Source of the DNA: Oligoflexia bacterium
Lineage (GTDB): Bacteria; Bdellovibrionota; Bacteriovoracia; Bacteriovoracales; Bacteriovoracaceae
DNA: 64,000 bases
Direction of reading: 5' to 3'
NCBI GenBank assembly: GCA_024229115.1
Contig: JAAEST010000114.1
Coordinates: 86,815-150,814, forward strand
Shown here: piece by piece, positions 23,030-32,308 of the stretch
Position numbering within the stretch: position 1 is the first letter of the stretch
Layout of the letters: each line of letters begins with the position of its first letter
Translations under genes and position numbers: made by a program
Notes under the pieces: model-generated
What the model was told of the DNA's origin: nothing
The model's database searches: none
Seen by the model: only the letters and a program-made list of their open reading frames with translations

Positions 23030-24899
23030 ATGGAGAAAAGACATTCCAAAGAAAAGAGAAATGTCTGCTCAAGATTATGAGGAATATTTACTTAAAGATA
23101 GAGGAACAGATTTGGTAGTTGAAGGACACAATTGCATACAAGGGCAAACCATAGATAGCTTCAAGCAAATGCAAGCTTTGACAGGTAATAATGTCGCAAG
23201 AGGTGGAAAAGGATTAAACATTGCCTTTGAAGTGATTCATAGTTTTAGCCCTGAAGAAAGTAAGACTCTTGATCCTCAAGAAGTAAATTTAATGGGCACT
23301 AAACTTGCTGAAAAGTATTTTCCAGACCATGACTTTTTAGTAGTAACTCATACTGATACCCATAAGACTCATAATCATATCTTAGTAAATCCTGTTAATA
23401 GCAAAACTAAAAAGCGAGATATTCTTGATAAGAAAGAACATTTATACAATCTAAGATCAATTTCTGACGAAATCGCAAGAGAACATGGGCTTTCAGTTAT
23501 CAGAGAAACGCAAAAAGATAAAAACAAAAAATTACCTCAAAAAGTTCGAGAGATTCAACGTCGTGGAGGACAATCATACAGGCTCGACCTTTTTCAAAAA
23601 GCAGATTTTGCAAGAGCCTATGCGACGAGCTTTGATGAATATGTTGGCATTTTGAGTGAGCTTTCAGTAAATGTTGCAATCACTGACAAAAACATAACGT
23701 ATTTCTACGTTGGCTATAACAAAGGAGTCAGGGGCAACAAATTAGGAAAGCACTACGACAAGAAAGGATTAGTGCAAAAGTTCAAAGAAAACGATTCACT
23801 ATTTCTAAAACAACCTCAGTTAAGGAGCAAGATACGAGATAGAATCACTAATTATCAAAATGGAAAAGGAGATTCTTTGGGAGTTTCAAGCTCACTACTT
23901 TTGGGTGGAGGAACTGCACAAGGTCTTAAAGGAAAAAATTACGAAGCTTACACTAAAAGTAACCGTCGCGGTGATAGGACTCCTATTCCTACAGACCATG
24001 ATCTTAGGCACTCTATTATTCCTATTAGTGAAATAAGAAAGGCTTCAAATAGTGACATTTTAGAGTATTGCAACAGACACAAGATCAAAACTATTACAAA
24101 CGATAAGGGAAAAACTGTTTTAAAAGGTCGAGAGCATATTATCATCAATGACAACCGCTGGACTAATACAAAAAATAAAACAACAGGTTCACTTATCGAA
24201 TTTGTTACTGCTCATAATAGCACTAGCTATTTGAGAGCAATTTCACAAATTACGGATAACAAAAACTTGTTATTGCTTGAGAAATATATGGGTGAAGTAA
24301 AAAGACCGTACACATCTTTTTACATACCAAAGCAAAAACAAGAAAAAGTTGACCTTGCTAAATTGAAATTGAAAAAATTCTTAAAACATCATGGAATTAA
24401 TGAAAAGGTATCAGAAAACCTTTTTAAGCTTAAAAAGGTACAGGTAGATGCAAAAGGTAGCATCTGGTTTTATCCAGAAGGCACAGACAAAGAAGCTATT
24501 GAGTTCTCACCTGAATCAAACGGTTACAAATCAAAAAGACATGGAGACAAAACAGCTCCTTTTAATAGTTCTTATAAGAATGAAAAAAATGTAACCATCT
24601 TCTCTAACTTCCTTAGTTTCTTGAAACTAAAAGGAAGCAAAGCCCTTGATCCAAGAAAATCAAAGGGCGAACTTGTTTTAATGGGCCTTGAGGAAAAAGC
24701 CTTGCACATTTTTTTAGCTAGTAATCCGAATATTAAGGGAATTGATATTGTAGAAGATAATTCAAAATCTTTACAAAAGAATCAATGGAACTTCATAGAT
24801 AAGCTAAAAAAAGACCTCAAACCCTATGGAATAACTGTCAATCAAGTTTCTTTTGAGCAGGCACTTAAGAAAAAAAGAAGTCTTGATTTTGATTTCTAA
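23010..24899 (+). CDS. MOB-family relaxase with DUF3991/Toprim-like C-terminal region
   Basis: A 629-residue relaxase. The N-terminal half has the VirD2/MobA layout: candidate catalytic Tyr in SAQDYEEYLL (about 20-30), GKGLNIAFEVIHSFSP (about 70-85), and the metal-binding motif HTDTHKTHNHILVN near 114-127. From about 340 on, segments such as HDLRHSIIPISEI and a HIIINDNRWTN/GSLIEFV stretch resemble DUF3991 zinc-ribbon-like regions, and the last about 100 residues look Toprim-like. It would nick and covalently hold the DNA 5' end for conjugation. It overlaps the MobC gene. The relaxase call is firm; the C-terminal domain call is by eye. Confidence 0.88.
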   Translation: MAYIKVKWRKDIPKKREMSAQDYEEYLLKDRGTDLVVEGHNCIQGQTIDSFKQMQALTGNNVARGGKGLNIAFEVIHSFSPEESKTLDPQEVNLMGTKLAEKYFPDHDFLVVTHTDTHKTHNHILVNPVNSKTKKRDILDKKEHLYNLRSISDEIAREHGLSVIRETQKDKNKKLPQKVREIQRRGGQSYRLDLFQKADFARAYATSFDEYVGILSELSVNVAITDKNITYFYVGYNKGVRGNKLGKHYDKKGLVQKFKENDSLFLKQPQLRSKIRDRITNYQNGKGDSLGVSSSLLLGGGTAQGLKGKNYEAYTKSNRRGDRTPIPTDHDLRHSIIPISEIRKASNSDILEYCNRHKIKTITNDKGKTVLKGREHIIINDNRWTNTKNKTTGSLIEFVTAHNSTSYLRAISQITDNKNLLLLEKYMGEVKRPYTSFYIPKQKQEKVDLAKLKLKKFLKHHGINEKVSENLFKLKKVQVDAKGSIWFYPEGTDKEAIEFSPESNGYKSKRHGDKTAPFNSSYKNEKNVTIFSNFLSFLKLKGSKALDPRKSKGELVLMGLEEKALHIFLASNPNIKGIDIVEDNSKSLQKNQWNFIDKLKKDLKPYGITVNQVSFEQALKKKRSLDFDF

Positions 24900-24921
24900 A
24901 TTTATCATTGGAGTAAAAACT

Positions 24922-25281
24922 ATGGAACAAAATACTGAAAATAAAACTGTTAAAAATACACCTAAGAAGGCTGACTCTACTGCTATTCGTTTCGATAAAG
25001 CATTTATGAAGCAAATTTCTAAGCTAGTAGATAAAGCAAACAAAAAACAATTTGGGAGAAAGGTAAAACCTAAATCTATTCTTGTGAATTTACTTAAAAT
25101 GGCCGAGCCGAGCCTACTTGAGAGTGTCGTTAAAAAGTCTCAAGAAGAGTCGCTTTCTCACAACGATAAAAGAGAACTTTACCTAAAAGAAAGACTATCA
25201 AAATTTAGTGGCTCCAAAGAGCAGCTAGAGTCAAAAATGATGGAAGTTTTCGATCAATATTTGTCACAAAATCCAGTTTAG
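24922..25281 (+). CDS. Small basic protein downstream of the relaxase
   Basis: A 119-residue protein taken from ATG 24,922 (GGAG upstream). The longer in-frame upstream start at 24,853 would overlap the relaxase heavily. It is strongly Lys-rich at the start, with a helical core (RFDKAFMKQISKLVDKAN, LVNLLKMAEPSLLE) that resembles a ribbon-helix-helix/accessory DNA-binding protein, and an acidic-basic tail. Its end lies inside a large inverted repeat. Possible roles are relaxosome accessory or regulator of mob genes; not shown. Confidence 0.6.
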   Translation: MEQNTENKTVKNTPKKADSTAIRFDKAFMKQISKLVDKANKKQFGRKVKPKSILVNLLKMAEPSLLESVVKKSQEESLSHNDKRELYLKERLSKFSGSKEQLESKMMEVFDQYLSQNPV

Positions 25282-25302
25282 TTTTGTGACAAAAAATATT
25301 GA
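25254..25302. repeat. Long inverted repeat between mobilization and integration modules
   Basis: Arm 25,254-25,271 (TCAATATTTGTCACAAAA) pairs with 25,282-25,302 across a 10-base centre, with three extra A residues in the right arm. The inner 11 bp (TTGTCACAAAA/TTTTGTGACAA) are perfect. It overlaps the last codons of the preceding gene and precedes the excisionase gene by about 55 bp. It may be a terminator, or a binding site of the excisionase or the upstream RHH-like protein. Confidence 0.65.
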
Positions 25303-25356
25303 TTTTATTAACAATTTTGAAGGCTTTTATGCTTGGCCAACTTAGGAGAATTTGAT

Positions 25357-25632
25357 ATGATTTCAGACAATTGTCAGAAAGAAAAAAGTGAAAAAACTGG
25401 CAGTAATCAGAGTGTTAGTCACGAAATGTGCAACTCTGATTTGCTCTTTGAAAATTTAATATGGATGACTACAGAAGAAGCGGCTCGATACCTGCGAAAA
25501 AGTGCTAACGCTCTAAGGATTTTAGTACATAGAAAAATCTTGAGAGCTAGGAAATTTCGTCGAAGACTTTACTTTAAAAGAGAAGAACTCGATGCCTTGC
25601 TTGAAACCTCCTTTGTTACAGGAGGTTATTAA
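25357..25632 (+). CDS. Excisionase-like helix-turn-helix protein
   Basis: A 91-residue protein starting at ATG 25,357 (AGGAG 8 bases before it) rather than the in-frame TTG at 25,333. After a polar Cys-containing start, it has the MerR-like HTH of excisionases: WMTTEEAARYLRKSANALRILVHR, then a basic RARKFRRRLYFKREELDALLE segment. Such proteins bend DNA and steer tyrosine integrases toward excision. It lies immediately before the integrase with no gap, a typical xis-int pair. Confidence 0.8.
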   Translation: MISDNCQKEKSEKTGSNQSVSHEMCNSDLLFENLIWMTTEEAARYLRKSANALRILVHRKILRARKFRRRLYFKREELDALLETSFVTGGY

Positions 25633-26796
25633 ATGGCAATAAGCACTTACAAAAAAGAAGGACAAGACTACTTTAGGGTCTATGTCCAAGCAAGAGGAAA
25701 AGTTGATACCAGTCTAAGAGTACAGAGGAAAAAAACCTCTATTGAGACTTTGAAAGAAGCTCAAAAGATTGAGAGGAAACTTTTCAAAGCAGTTATCGAA
25801 GAAGTTGCAAAACTAGAAGGTCGCGGACTCACTTGGGGTGAGATCGTTGACCGTTGGGAAATCAAAGCTAAAGTAGGTCATCTTGGAGACAGATTCCAAG
25901 ATGCTCAATACCGAAATGCTCACTTTAACAGGCTTAACCGCTATACAAAGCGTTGGTGGCATAGACGAGCTTCAGATTTAACCAAGGGAGATGGAAGACA
26001 GGTTCTAAATGAGGCCAAAGAAAATGGCGCAGGAACAGGTCTTCTAAAAAACATTAAGTCTTCAGTTAATGTAATCTTTAACTGGGCACTAGAGGAAAAA
26101 TACATAATTGGTGTTTCCTCTAGTCCTGTTGAGGGATTAATAGTTGCCAAGAAAGAAGAAAAAGTTCCAAAAATTCTAACACTAGAAGAAGTAAGAACTC
26201 TTTTAAGGCGAGCTAATGAAGATGAAAACCTTTGGTATCCCATTTGGTCTTTTGCAATTTCAACCGGGATGAGAAGCGGAGAATTAATGGCCCTTCAGTG
26301 GAGGGACATAGATTTAGAAAAAGGAATTATCACTGTTTCTAAATCTTATAATAATTCTCGTAGAATCATTAAGTGTACTAAGGCTGGATATTGGCGCAGT
26401 GTTCCTATTTCAGATGACCTAAAAGGTCTGATTCTGAAATTAAAGGAAACTAACCCAAAACCAGATGAGTATGTCTTAGAGAGGCACTACGCTTGGACAA
26501 ATGGACAAGCAGGAGCAATTCTAAGGAACTACTTAAAAGACATAGGGATTGATAAGGAAGTTGTCTTTCACACGCTTAGAGCCTGCTTTGCGACGCACTT
26601 GCTATCAGCAGGAGTTGACCAAGCAACGGTTATGAAAATAGGTGGATGGAGAGATATAAAAACATTTCAAATCTATGTTAGGCTTGCAGGAATTGAAGTT
26701 CACGGAGCCACAAATGCACTTAATGTTATGCCTAAATTTGAGGCAGGACATACGGGGAAAGTTTTTAATTTTCAAAGCTATATGGGAAGGTCTTAA
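25633..26796 (+). CDS. int: Tyrosine-family integrase
   Basis: A 387-residue site-specific recombinase. The N-terminal part (about 1-75) looks like an arm-binding domain, then a core-binding segment, then the catalytic domain: Arg in STGMRSGELMALQWRD near 214, HTLR near 313-316, GGW at about 337-339 in place of the usual H/W position, and nucleophile Tyr near 348 in FQIYVRL. All key residues are present. AGGAGG precedes the ATG, and the stop of the excisionase gene abuts it. It should catalyse integration and excision of this element at the adjoining attachment site. Confidence 0.93.
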   Translation: MAISTYKKEGQDYFRVYVQARGKVDTSLRVQRKKTSIETLKEAQKIERKLFKAVIEEVAKLEGRGLTWGEIVDRWEIKAKVGHLGDRFQDAQYRNAHFNRLNRYTKRWWHRRASDLTKGDGRQVLNEAKENGAGTGLLKNIKSSVNVIFNWALEEKYIIGVSSSPVEGLIVAKKEEKVPKILTLEEVRTLLRRANEDENLWYPIWSFAISTGMRSGELMALQWRDIDLEKGIITVSKSYNNSRRIIKCTKAGYWRSVPISDDLKGLILKLKETNPKPDEYVLERHYAWTNGQAGAILRNYLKDIGIDKEVVFHTLRACFATHLLSAGVDQATVMKIGGWRDIKTFQIYVRLAGIEVHGATNALNVMPKFEAGHTGKVFNFQSYMGRS

Positions 26797-26816
26797 TGGG
26801 CCTTTCCTTTAAAAAA
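26785..26816 (+). terminator. Possible terminator after the integrase gene
   Basis: GGAAGGTC pairs, with one bulge and one G-U pair, with GGCCTTTCC across the stop codon of int, followed by TTTAAAAAAATTTG. The stem is imperfect and the U run short, so the call is weak. Confidence 0.35.
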
Positions 26817-27185
26817 ATTTGTTTCTCGACATTTCTTGAAAAAGCTTCTTCTGGCTACTATAGTAATCCATATAGTGGAAATTACTCAATTATGCTAATT
26901 TCCACCATAGATTTCTAATCCTACTATCTTTTAAACTTTAACTGGCGTATCGAGCTCGGTCACATACCTTTCGTGTATGCTCCCATCACTCTCACTTGTT
27001 AAAGTCAAAATCTAGCAGAATTATAAATCAATGGACCATGGAGAAAGAGATTAGGAATCTATGGTGGACACGAAAGGATTAGTAGTGATGGGCCAGTCAG
27101 CGATGACTAAGCAGGAGCGAAGTCAGTCGACGAAGTCGCCCGCAGGGGAATGGACAGGAAGTCCATTCACATTCGACATTATCAA
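26797..27185. other. Gene-free structured region at the probable right end of the element
   Basis: No convincing ORF or tRNA. It contains a perfect 10-bp hairpin GTGGAAATTA/TAATTTCCAC (26,875-26,905), a 19/21 inverted match between 26,901-26,921 and 27,048-27,068, a 10-bp match CCTTTCGTGT (26,967-26,976) with 27,068-27,077, a 9-bp match CCCATCACT (26,982-26,990) with 27,084-27,092, and a local hairpin GAATGGAC/GTCCATTC near 27,148-27,168. The pairs occur in the same order on both sides, so they cannot form one simple hairpin. This is the likely place of the attachment site and may also encode a structured RNA. Confidence 0.5.
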
Positions 27186-27830
27186 TTAAATTAATCCTTT
27201 AATTAAATCAGATGACTCTTTTATCATATGTAACATTAATTTAAATTTTGGATCATCACTTAATGCTTCTTTAAGGCTATCTAAAAATATTGATTTGGAT
27301 TCAAAAAACTTTTTAATAGCACTTTTTTTAATATCTCCTTCTATTGAAGAACTAAAAATGACTCCATTACTCGTATTTTGAAATGATAAATATAGAAATC
27401 CATCTTTAAAGATTCTGTTATTTCTTTCGCCTTCAGCATTTAGCTTTAATTCAATATTTGCATTTATAGTTCTTCTGTCTAAATATTGATTAAATACGAT
27501 TTTATTTTTTAACTCATCCTTAAACGTTTCTTTTTTTGTCGTAAAAAGATTGTTTAATCTTTTACATTCATTAATTAACAAATCAGCTTCACTATTTAAT
27601 GTTTTCTTTACAAATACATTAAACTCATCTTTAATAAAAAAGTTTTTATAAAAAGGTTTACTATAAATATACAATTTGTTTTTTATAACAGAATTGTATA
27701 GTACTATGGAATGAACAATTGTATCCTCAAAAACTTCTTCTTTATCTATATCTATATTATTCAAATTCTCTAATAGCTCTTTCGTTCCGTCTAAAAGTTT
27801 TTTTAACTTATCATTAAATTGATCGTCCAT
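27186..27830 (-). CDS. Hypothetical cytoplasmic protein next to the element
   Basis: A 214-residue protein read toward the element. Start taken as ATG 27,830 with AAGGA upstream. It is Asn/Lys/Ile-rich, mainly helical, with KLLDGTKELLENLNNIDID near the start and no signal peptide or membrane segment. No family recognised. It is more AT-rich than the next chromosomal genes and lies directly at the probable element end, so it may be cargo or laterally acquired; its function is unknown. Confidence 0.6.
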   Translation of the reverse strand: MDDQFNDKLKKLLDGTKELLENLNNIDIDKEEVFEDTIVHSIVLYNSVIKNKLYIYSKPFYKNFFIKDEFNVFVKKTLNSEADLLINECKRLNNLFTTKKETFKDELKNKIVFNQYLDRRTINANIELKLNAEGERNNRIFKDGFLYLSFQNTSNGVIFSSSIEGDIKKSAIKKFFESKSIFLDSLKEALSDDPKFKLMLHMIKESSDLIKGLI

Positions 27831-27895
27831 TATCAAACATCCTTTTAAATATGTTATTTACATATATTAACAATATCCCTTATCATTATTCAATA

Positions 27896-28720
27896 ATGAA
27901 TAAGTTACTCCAATCATATTTAGAAAAATGGAACCTCACCTCACCGACTGAGATTTCTTCGACTCGTATGAGTACAGTCTACAAAGTTACTTATAGTGAA
28001 AAAGAATATGCACTTAAACTTTTAACTGAATTTGGTAAGGAACATGAGTCTATGTCATGGATTGGCCTTAAACACTTCAACGGTCATGGTGCGGTTAATC
28101 TTATCAAGCATGATGAGGGAGCTCTTCTCATTGACTATGTCGATGGTCAAACACTGAAAGCTGAAGTCACGAAAGATAATGATAAAGAAGTCGCGTTTAT
28201 TGTTTGTGATGTCTTAAAAAGAATTCATTCTAATAAAGAGAAACCAAATGAAGATCTTTGGGACTTGAAGAGACAGTTTAAATCTCTCTTTGATATTTGT
28301 AAGGAAGACAACACTCCAGACTATCTTCACTATGCAAAAGAAGTTATCCTAGAACTCTTAGAAACAGAGACAGAAAAAAGAGTTCTTCATGGAGATGTTC
28401 ATCATACTAATATCTTGTTCTGTAATCAGAAAAACGAATGGCTAGTCATTGATCCTCAACCTCTCTACGCTGAACGAACTTATGATATTGCTAATACCTT
28501 CTACAATCCAGACAACTTTCCAGAGGTTGTTGAGTCTACTGAAAGAATTAACTATCTGTCTGAGATTTATTCAAAAGAACTTGATATTCCAAAAGAAAGA
28601 GTTTTAAAGTTCGCACTAGCTCATGGAGCACTTAGCGTTAGCTGGCAGTTAGAAATGAAAGAGGACCCTAGTAGAAGGGTCCGCATTTTAAAATTACTTC
28701 TTAGCAAACTTAAGCAGTAG
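27896..28720 (+). CDS. Aminoglycoside/hydroxyurea phosphotransferase-like kinase
   Basis: A 274-residue kinase-like protein with Lys in EYALKLL, catalytic loop VLHGDVHHTNILF (His-Gly-Asp, then Asn) near 178-190 and the metal motif WLVIDPQPLYAERTYDIAN, which is the signature of the APH(6)/hydroxyurea-phosphotransferase group. ATG 27,896 is preferred; the upstream start at 27,851 would add an unlikely N-terminus. The family phosphorylates small molecules such as streptomycin, but resistance cannot be concluded from sequence. It stands alone, convergent with the RND exporter gene whose end it overlaps. Confidence 0.82.
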   Translation: MNKLLQSYLEKWNLTSPTEISSTRMSTVYKVTYSEKEYALKLLTEFGKEHESMSWIGLKHFNGHGAVNLIKHDEGALLIDYVDGQTLKAEVTKDNDKEVAFIVCDVLKRIHSNKEKPNEDLWDLKRQFKSLFDICKEDNTPDYLHYAKEVILELLETETEKRVLHGDVHHTNILFCNQKNEWLVIDPQPLYAERTYDIANTFYNPDNFPEVVESTERINYLSEIYSKELDIPKERVLKFALAHGALSVSWQLEMKEDPSRRVRILKLLLSKLKQ

Positions 28721-30994
28721 TGCCGGAAGAAAGATTAAATCAATAATAAGGGCCATTGTTAAGACAACGGCACAGAGTAGACCAAAGTTAATATTTGGAA
28801 CAAAATCACCAAACATATAGAGACCAAAACCAGAAGCCAAGATCATCGTTGTGACGACAAGGGCTGATCCCGTGTAAGTGAAAATACTGGCCATGATATC
28901 AATCTCATCGTGACCTTCATTCTTTAAACGGTAGTAATTGGCCAAGAAGTGAATTGTATCATCTACAGCAATACCTAAACACACACTGGCCACTAAGGCC
29001 GAGCCAATATTGAGATCAATTCCCGTTAAGTACATGATCGAACCACCAAGAATTAATGGAAGGACATTTGGAATTAAACTAAGGAGTCCAATCTTTACCG
29101 ACTTAAAAACAATCATCATTAAGAGGGCCACAAGAAAAAGCGCCATCGTCACTGATTTAAAGAAAGTGAAGACAACATAATCCATCATTCTTTGGAAGAG
29201 ATAGAACTTTCCTGTGACATAGGCATTGAGATCGAATTCTTTTGCTTTTTCTAAAAAGAGATCCACATGCTTAAGCCATCCTCTTGTATCATAGATATTC
29301 CAAAGAACTGACATTCTCATAATTTCATAGTCAAGTGACATACGATTATTAAGATCCATCCCCTGAGGAAGACCTAGAGTATACATAAAGAGTTCTTCTG
29401 CTACCGCTTCTTGAGTTTTAGGAATCACATAGTGTTCCTGCTTTCCTTGGTTTAAAGATCTATTGGTATCTTTGATAATATCAATAATATCGACAGTCTT
29501 ATTGACGTAATTTTGTTCATTAATCCAGTTTTTTAGCTTCTCAACCTTTGCTAAAAAGGCAGGGTCTTTAATTCCATCAGGCTTTCCTGAAGAAATAATA
29601 ATTTCTGGTCCCGAACTTCCTCCGAAGTTTTCTTTAATGAAGTCATTGGCCAATGAAATGTGCTGATCGTCAGTGAAGTAATCAAATGGATTTGAGTTTA
29701 CATTATTCTTACTACTGAAATAAACTCCTGAAGCTCCAAGAATAAAGAAGAAAATAAGAATTAAATTTTTATAATTATTAATCCAATGAGCAAGAGTATA
29801 CGACCAAGGTCTTCCGAGAGTACTTTCTCCTGGAGTAGTCAGGAAGTGCTTAGGGGTTTTAAAATCGATCATGGCCAACACTGGTCCCATCATAAAAATA
29901 CTAATGATCCAAGCGGCAAAGCAACCAAAACCAGCTAAGTAACCAAGTTGTCTAATTGGCATAAGCTCTGTCATCGTCAGCCCCAGAAAGCCAATCATAG
30001 TTGAAACTGATGTCATAAATGTAGGAACAAAGTTTTTATGGAGTGAGTAATATGCAGCCTTTCTATTATCTAATCCCTCACCTTTAAACTGGAAATAGGT
30101 CACAAGGATATGAACACTATCAGCGATAGAAATACTAATGAGGATGGCCGGAAGAATCGCTAAAATATTATTAAAGTAAAATCCTATGTAAAAACATAGA
30201 CCCATAGACATACAAACAGTAAACACTGTAACGGCCAAAGGAAGAATCATAATAATGACACTTCTAAAGACAAAGATTAAATAAGCAATGATAAGTAGAA
30301 AGAGAAAAGGCAGAATTGCCGCCCCGTCATTATTCGCAATTTCTCTAAAGGCATCATTAACAGCTGCCTCACCTACGATATGAAACTCATGCTTTTCGTC
30401 TTCATACTTTTTTACGATCTCTCTTACTTTTTGAATAATGACTTCGTAATTTGGTGAATCACCAACGGTCGTGACAAGTCGAGCAAACATCATGACAGAC
30501 TTTCCATCTTTACTTACCAGATAGCCAGGTAGTACTTCATGGTTAAGAGCAATCTCTCTTTTCTTATTCGCTTCTTCTTGTGTTAACTGATCTGTATCGA
30601 TAAAAGGTTCAATGTTAATATCATCTTCAATCGCATAGCTATAATTATAATTGGCTAGAGTTTCAACTCGAAGAACTTGAGGAACTCTCCAAAGTTCTTC
30701 AGTTATGTTGTACACTTTTTTGAGAGTTGTAGGATTGAATATCCCCTCTTCATTTTTGATCGTGACAATAACACTTTCATCATTTCCAAATGTTTTTTCG
30801 AAATCATCTAATTTCTGAATTAATGGATCTGTATCTCTAAACCAAATACGAACATCATATTTCTGCTGAAAACTTGCTAATCCAGGTAAAAAAGCAAAGA
30901 CGAGTATTGCTGTTATGATAAGTGACGTCTTCGGTTTATTAACAACGAAGTCGATGAACTTTGAAACAAGTCCTGGCTTTGGTTGATAGGCCAT
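28694..30994 (-). CDS. RND-superfamily exporter (MMPL-like)
   Basis: A 766-residue inner-membrane transporter with a first transmembrane segment near 17-33, a large periplasmic loop, a block of five helices around 225-375, a second single helix near 412-430 with its loop, and a second helix block around 615-760. Two-fold repeated layout and GIAVDDTIHFLANYYR and SIADSVHILVTYFQF segments are typical of the RND/MMPL family. It is the last gene of an operon with an outer-membrane-like protein and a LolA-like protein, a trio often seen in bacteria and thought to move lipids or hydrophobic compounds to the outer membrane. Confidence 0.88.
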   Translation of the reverse strand: MAYQPKPGLVSKFIDFVVNKPKTSLIITAILVFAFLPGLASFQQKYDVRIWFRDTDPLIQKLDDFEKTFGNDESVIVTIKNEEGIFNPTTLKKVYNITEELWRVPQVLRVETLANYNYSYAIEDDINIEPFIDTDQLTQEEANKKREIALNHEVLPGYLVSKDGKSVMMFARLVTTVGDSPNYEVIIQKVREIVKKYEDEKHEFHIVGEAAVNDAFREIANNDGAAILPFLFLLIIAYLIFVFRSVIIMILPLAVTVFTVCMSMGLCFYIGFYFNNILAILPAILISISIADSVHILVTYFQFKGEGLDNRKAAYYSLHKNFVPTFMTSVSTMIGFLGLTMTELMPIRQLGYLAGFGCFAAWIISIFMMGPVLAMIDFKTPKHFLTTPGESTLGRPWSYTLAHWINNYKNLILIFFFILGASGVYFSSKNNVNSNPFDYFTDDQHISLANDFIKENFGGSSGPEIIISSGKPDGIKDPAFLAKVEKLKNWINEQNYVNKTVDIIDIIKDTNRSLNQGKQEHYVIPKTQEAVAEELFMYTLGLPQGMDLNNRMSLDYEIMRMSVLWNIYDTRGWLKHVDLFLEKAKEFDLNAYVTGKFYLFQRMMDYVVFTFFKSVTMALFLVALLMMIVFKSVKIGLLSLIPNVLPLILGGSIMYLTGIDLNIGSALVASVCLGIAVDDTIHFLANYYRLKNEGHDEIDIMASIFTYTGSALVVTTMILASGFGLYMFGDFVPNINFGLLCAVVLTMALIIDLIFLPALLLKFAKK

Positions 30995-31012
30995 TATTCT
31001 CTCCAGATATAT

Positions 31013-32308
31013 TTAGAAAAATCTACTTAAAGTTAAATATAGTGAGTTATCTTCATCAAAAACTTCTAAGCCTTTGGCCAAAGTCTCTTTCTTTGGAGCA
31101 TCGTAAACTCGAACTCCTAATTTATACTTCCATTGATCAGTAAGTCTTTGTGAATAGCTAATGTTATAGAGACGTTCATTATCACGTTCTAAGTCATGAA
31201 TGATGGACACAAAAATTTCTTTCCCCATTACATCATTAAAAACATGTCTTAATCCGAGGAGAATATCTCTTTGAAAAATTGCGAGCTCTGCACGCTCATC
31301 TTTATCTACTCCAAACATACTCGTCACTTCGGCAATGAAAGTCGTGTCATGACCAATCTCCGCCCAATTATGAGTATATTCAGTCGAGAGAACAGCTTCA
31401 GTGTGATCAGCAGGATTTCTTAATCCATTAAATGTTAAAATTGGAGTCTTCCCTTGATAAACTCTATGGGCCCCTTCAAATTTAAGGAGAAAGGCTTCAA
31501 TACTCTTTTGAAACGTTCCACCCAATTGCCACACTTTAAAGTAATAAGGAGTGGGATTCGTTGTAAATTTCGTAGAGTCAGAAGGAAGAACAGAAGTTCC
31601 CAATAAAAAATAATCCTTAGTTCCAATCAATGGTCTATTTCTATCAACGTGATAGAGTGCATGAAGAGAAAAGTCGAGACCTTCATAAGTTTGAGAAAGT
31701 CTTGCACCAAACTGTGGAACCCAGTCAGAAGTTCTAACGACTCCATCTGATATAATTTGTGCTTCATCTGGAACAACACCTAAACCAAGTCGAGACTTTG
31801 CTGAAGGAAAAATCGGTGCCTCAAATTTTGGAAAGTAATAAAAACTAATTGTCCCATCATCTAAGAGAAAGTCTAACTGAGCAGTTAGTTCACCCTTCTT
31901 CTCTAATCTTTCAAGATCACTATCTAAATTTCGACTGTTGATAACATCCGCTGGGTGAAAAGCTTCGGTGGCCGTCCAGTTGAATAACTTATATCCTGCA
32001 GAAATTGCATATTCTTCGTTTTCTCCTAGATAAAAACCTGCATAAAGATCTTCAATGATAAACAGGTCTCTTCCCTTGTCCTTATGATCAACTCGAGAAA
32101 AGGCCCTGAAAGAATGATTTTGAATCCCTTCTTTATAGCTAGTTTCGACTCTAGAAAAAAGACCATAGCCAGCATCTTCATTTGCATCATTATTGTCATC
32201 TTTGAAGACTCTCGACTCAAAAGCAACTTCACCTTGCCCTGTCACCTCTGCGAATACAGGTGTGGATATGAGAACTAAGAATGGAAGGCTAAACTTAAGA
32301 AGCTTCAT
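31013..32308 (-). CDS. Probable outer-membrane beta-barrel protein of the exporter operon
   Basis: A 431-residue protein with a signal peptide (about 1-20, ending VFA) and many alternating strands with aromatic ends, finishing with ...LYLTLSRFF, a terminal Phe as in outer-membrane barrels. By eye it resembles the DUF1302-type barrels that occur with RND and LolA-like genes. Its ATG overlaps the stop of the LolA-like gene upstream (TAATG), and it is followed 18 bases later by the exporter, so the three are co-translated. It probably serves as the outer-membrane partner of the exporter. Confidence 0.72.
   Translation of the reverse strand: MKLLKFSLPFLVLISTPVFAEVTGQGEVAFESRVFKDDNNDANEDAGYGLFSRVETSYKEGIQNHSFRAFSRVDHKDKGRDLFIIEDLYAGFYLGENEEYAISAGYKLFNWTATEAFHPADVINSRNLDSDLERLEKKGELTAQLDFLLDDGTISFYYFPKFEAPIFPSAKSRLGLGVVPDEAQIISDGVVRTSDWVPQFGARLSQTYEGLDFSLHALYHVDRNRPLIGTKDYFLLGTSVLPSDSTKFTTNPTPYYFKVWQLGGTFQKSIEAFLLKFEGAHRVYQGKTPILTFNGLRNPADHTEAVLSTEYTHNWAEIGHDTTFIAEVTSMFGVDKDERAELAIFQRDILLGLRHVFNDVMGKEIFVSIIHDLERDNERLYNISYSQRLTDQWKYKLGVRVYDAPKKETLAKGLEVFDEDNSLYLTLSRFF

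Larger units (their letters stand above)
1..27180. mobile_element. Right-hand portion of an integrative conjugative element
   Basis: A continuous plus-strand block carries a two-component regulatory island, an F-like type IV secretion operon, a MobC/relaxase pair and, at its end, an excisionase-like HTH gene with a tyrosine integrase. Ordinary chromosomal genes on mixed strands follow. The right boundary is placed in the gene-free, repeat-rich stretch after the integrase (26,797-27,185). The left end is outside the window, so no attL/attR comparison is possible. No replication initiator is visible in this part, which favours an ICE over an integrated plasmid, but the missing left part could hold one. 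Confidence 0.8.

Noticed and set aside
26797..27185. tRNA or tmRNA gene as integration site
   Set aside because: No T-arm GTTCRANNC segment with matching stem and no acceptor-stem pairing found by eye.
27896..28720. Antibiotic resistance gene of the mobile element
   Set aside because: It belongs to a broad kinase family, lies outside the element and has no resistance-gene context; resistance cannot be claimed.
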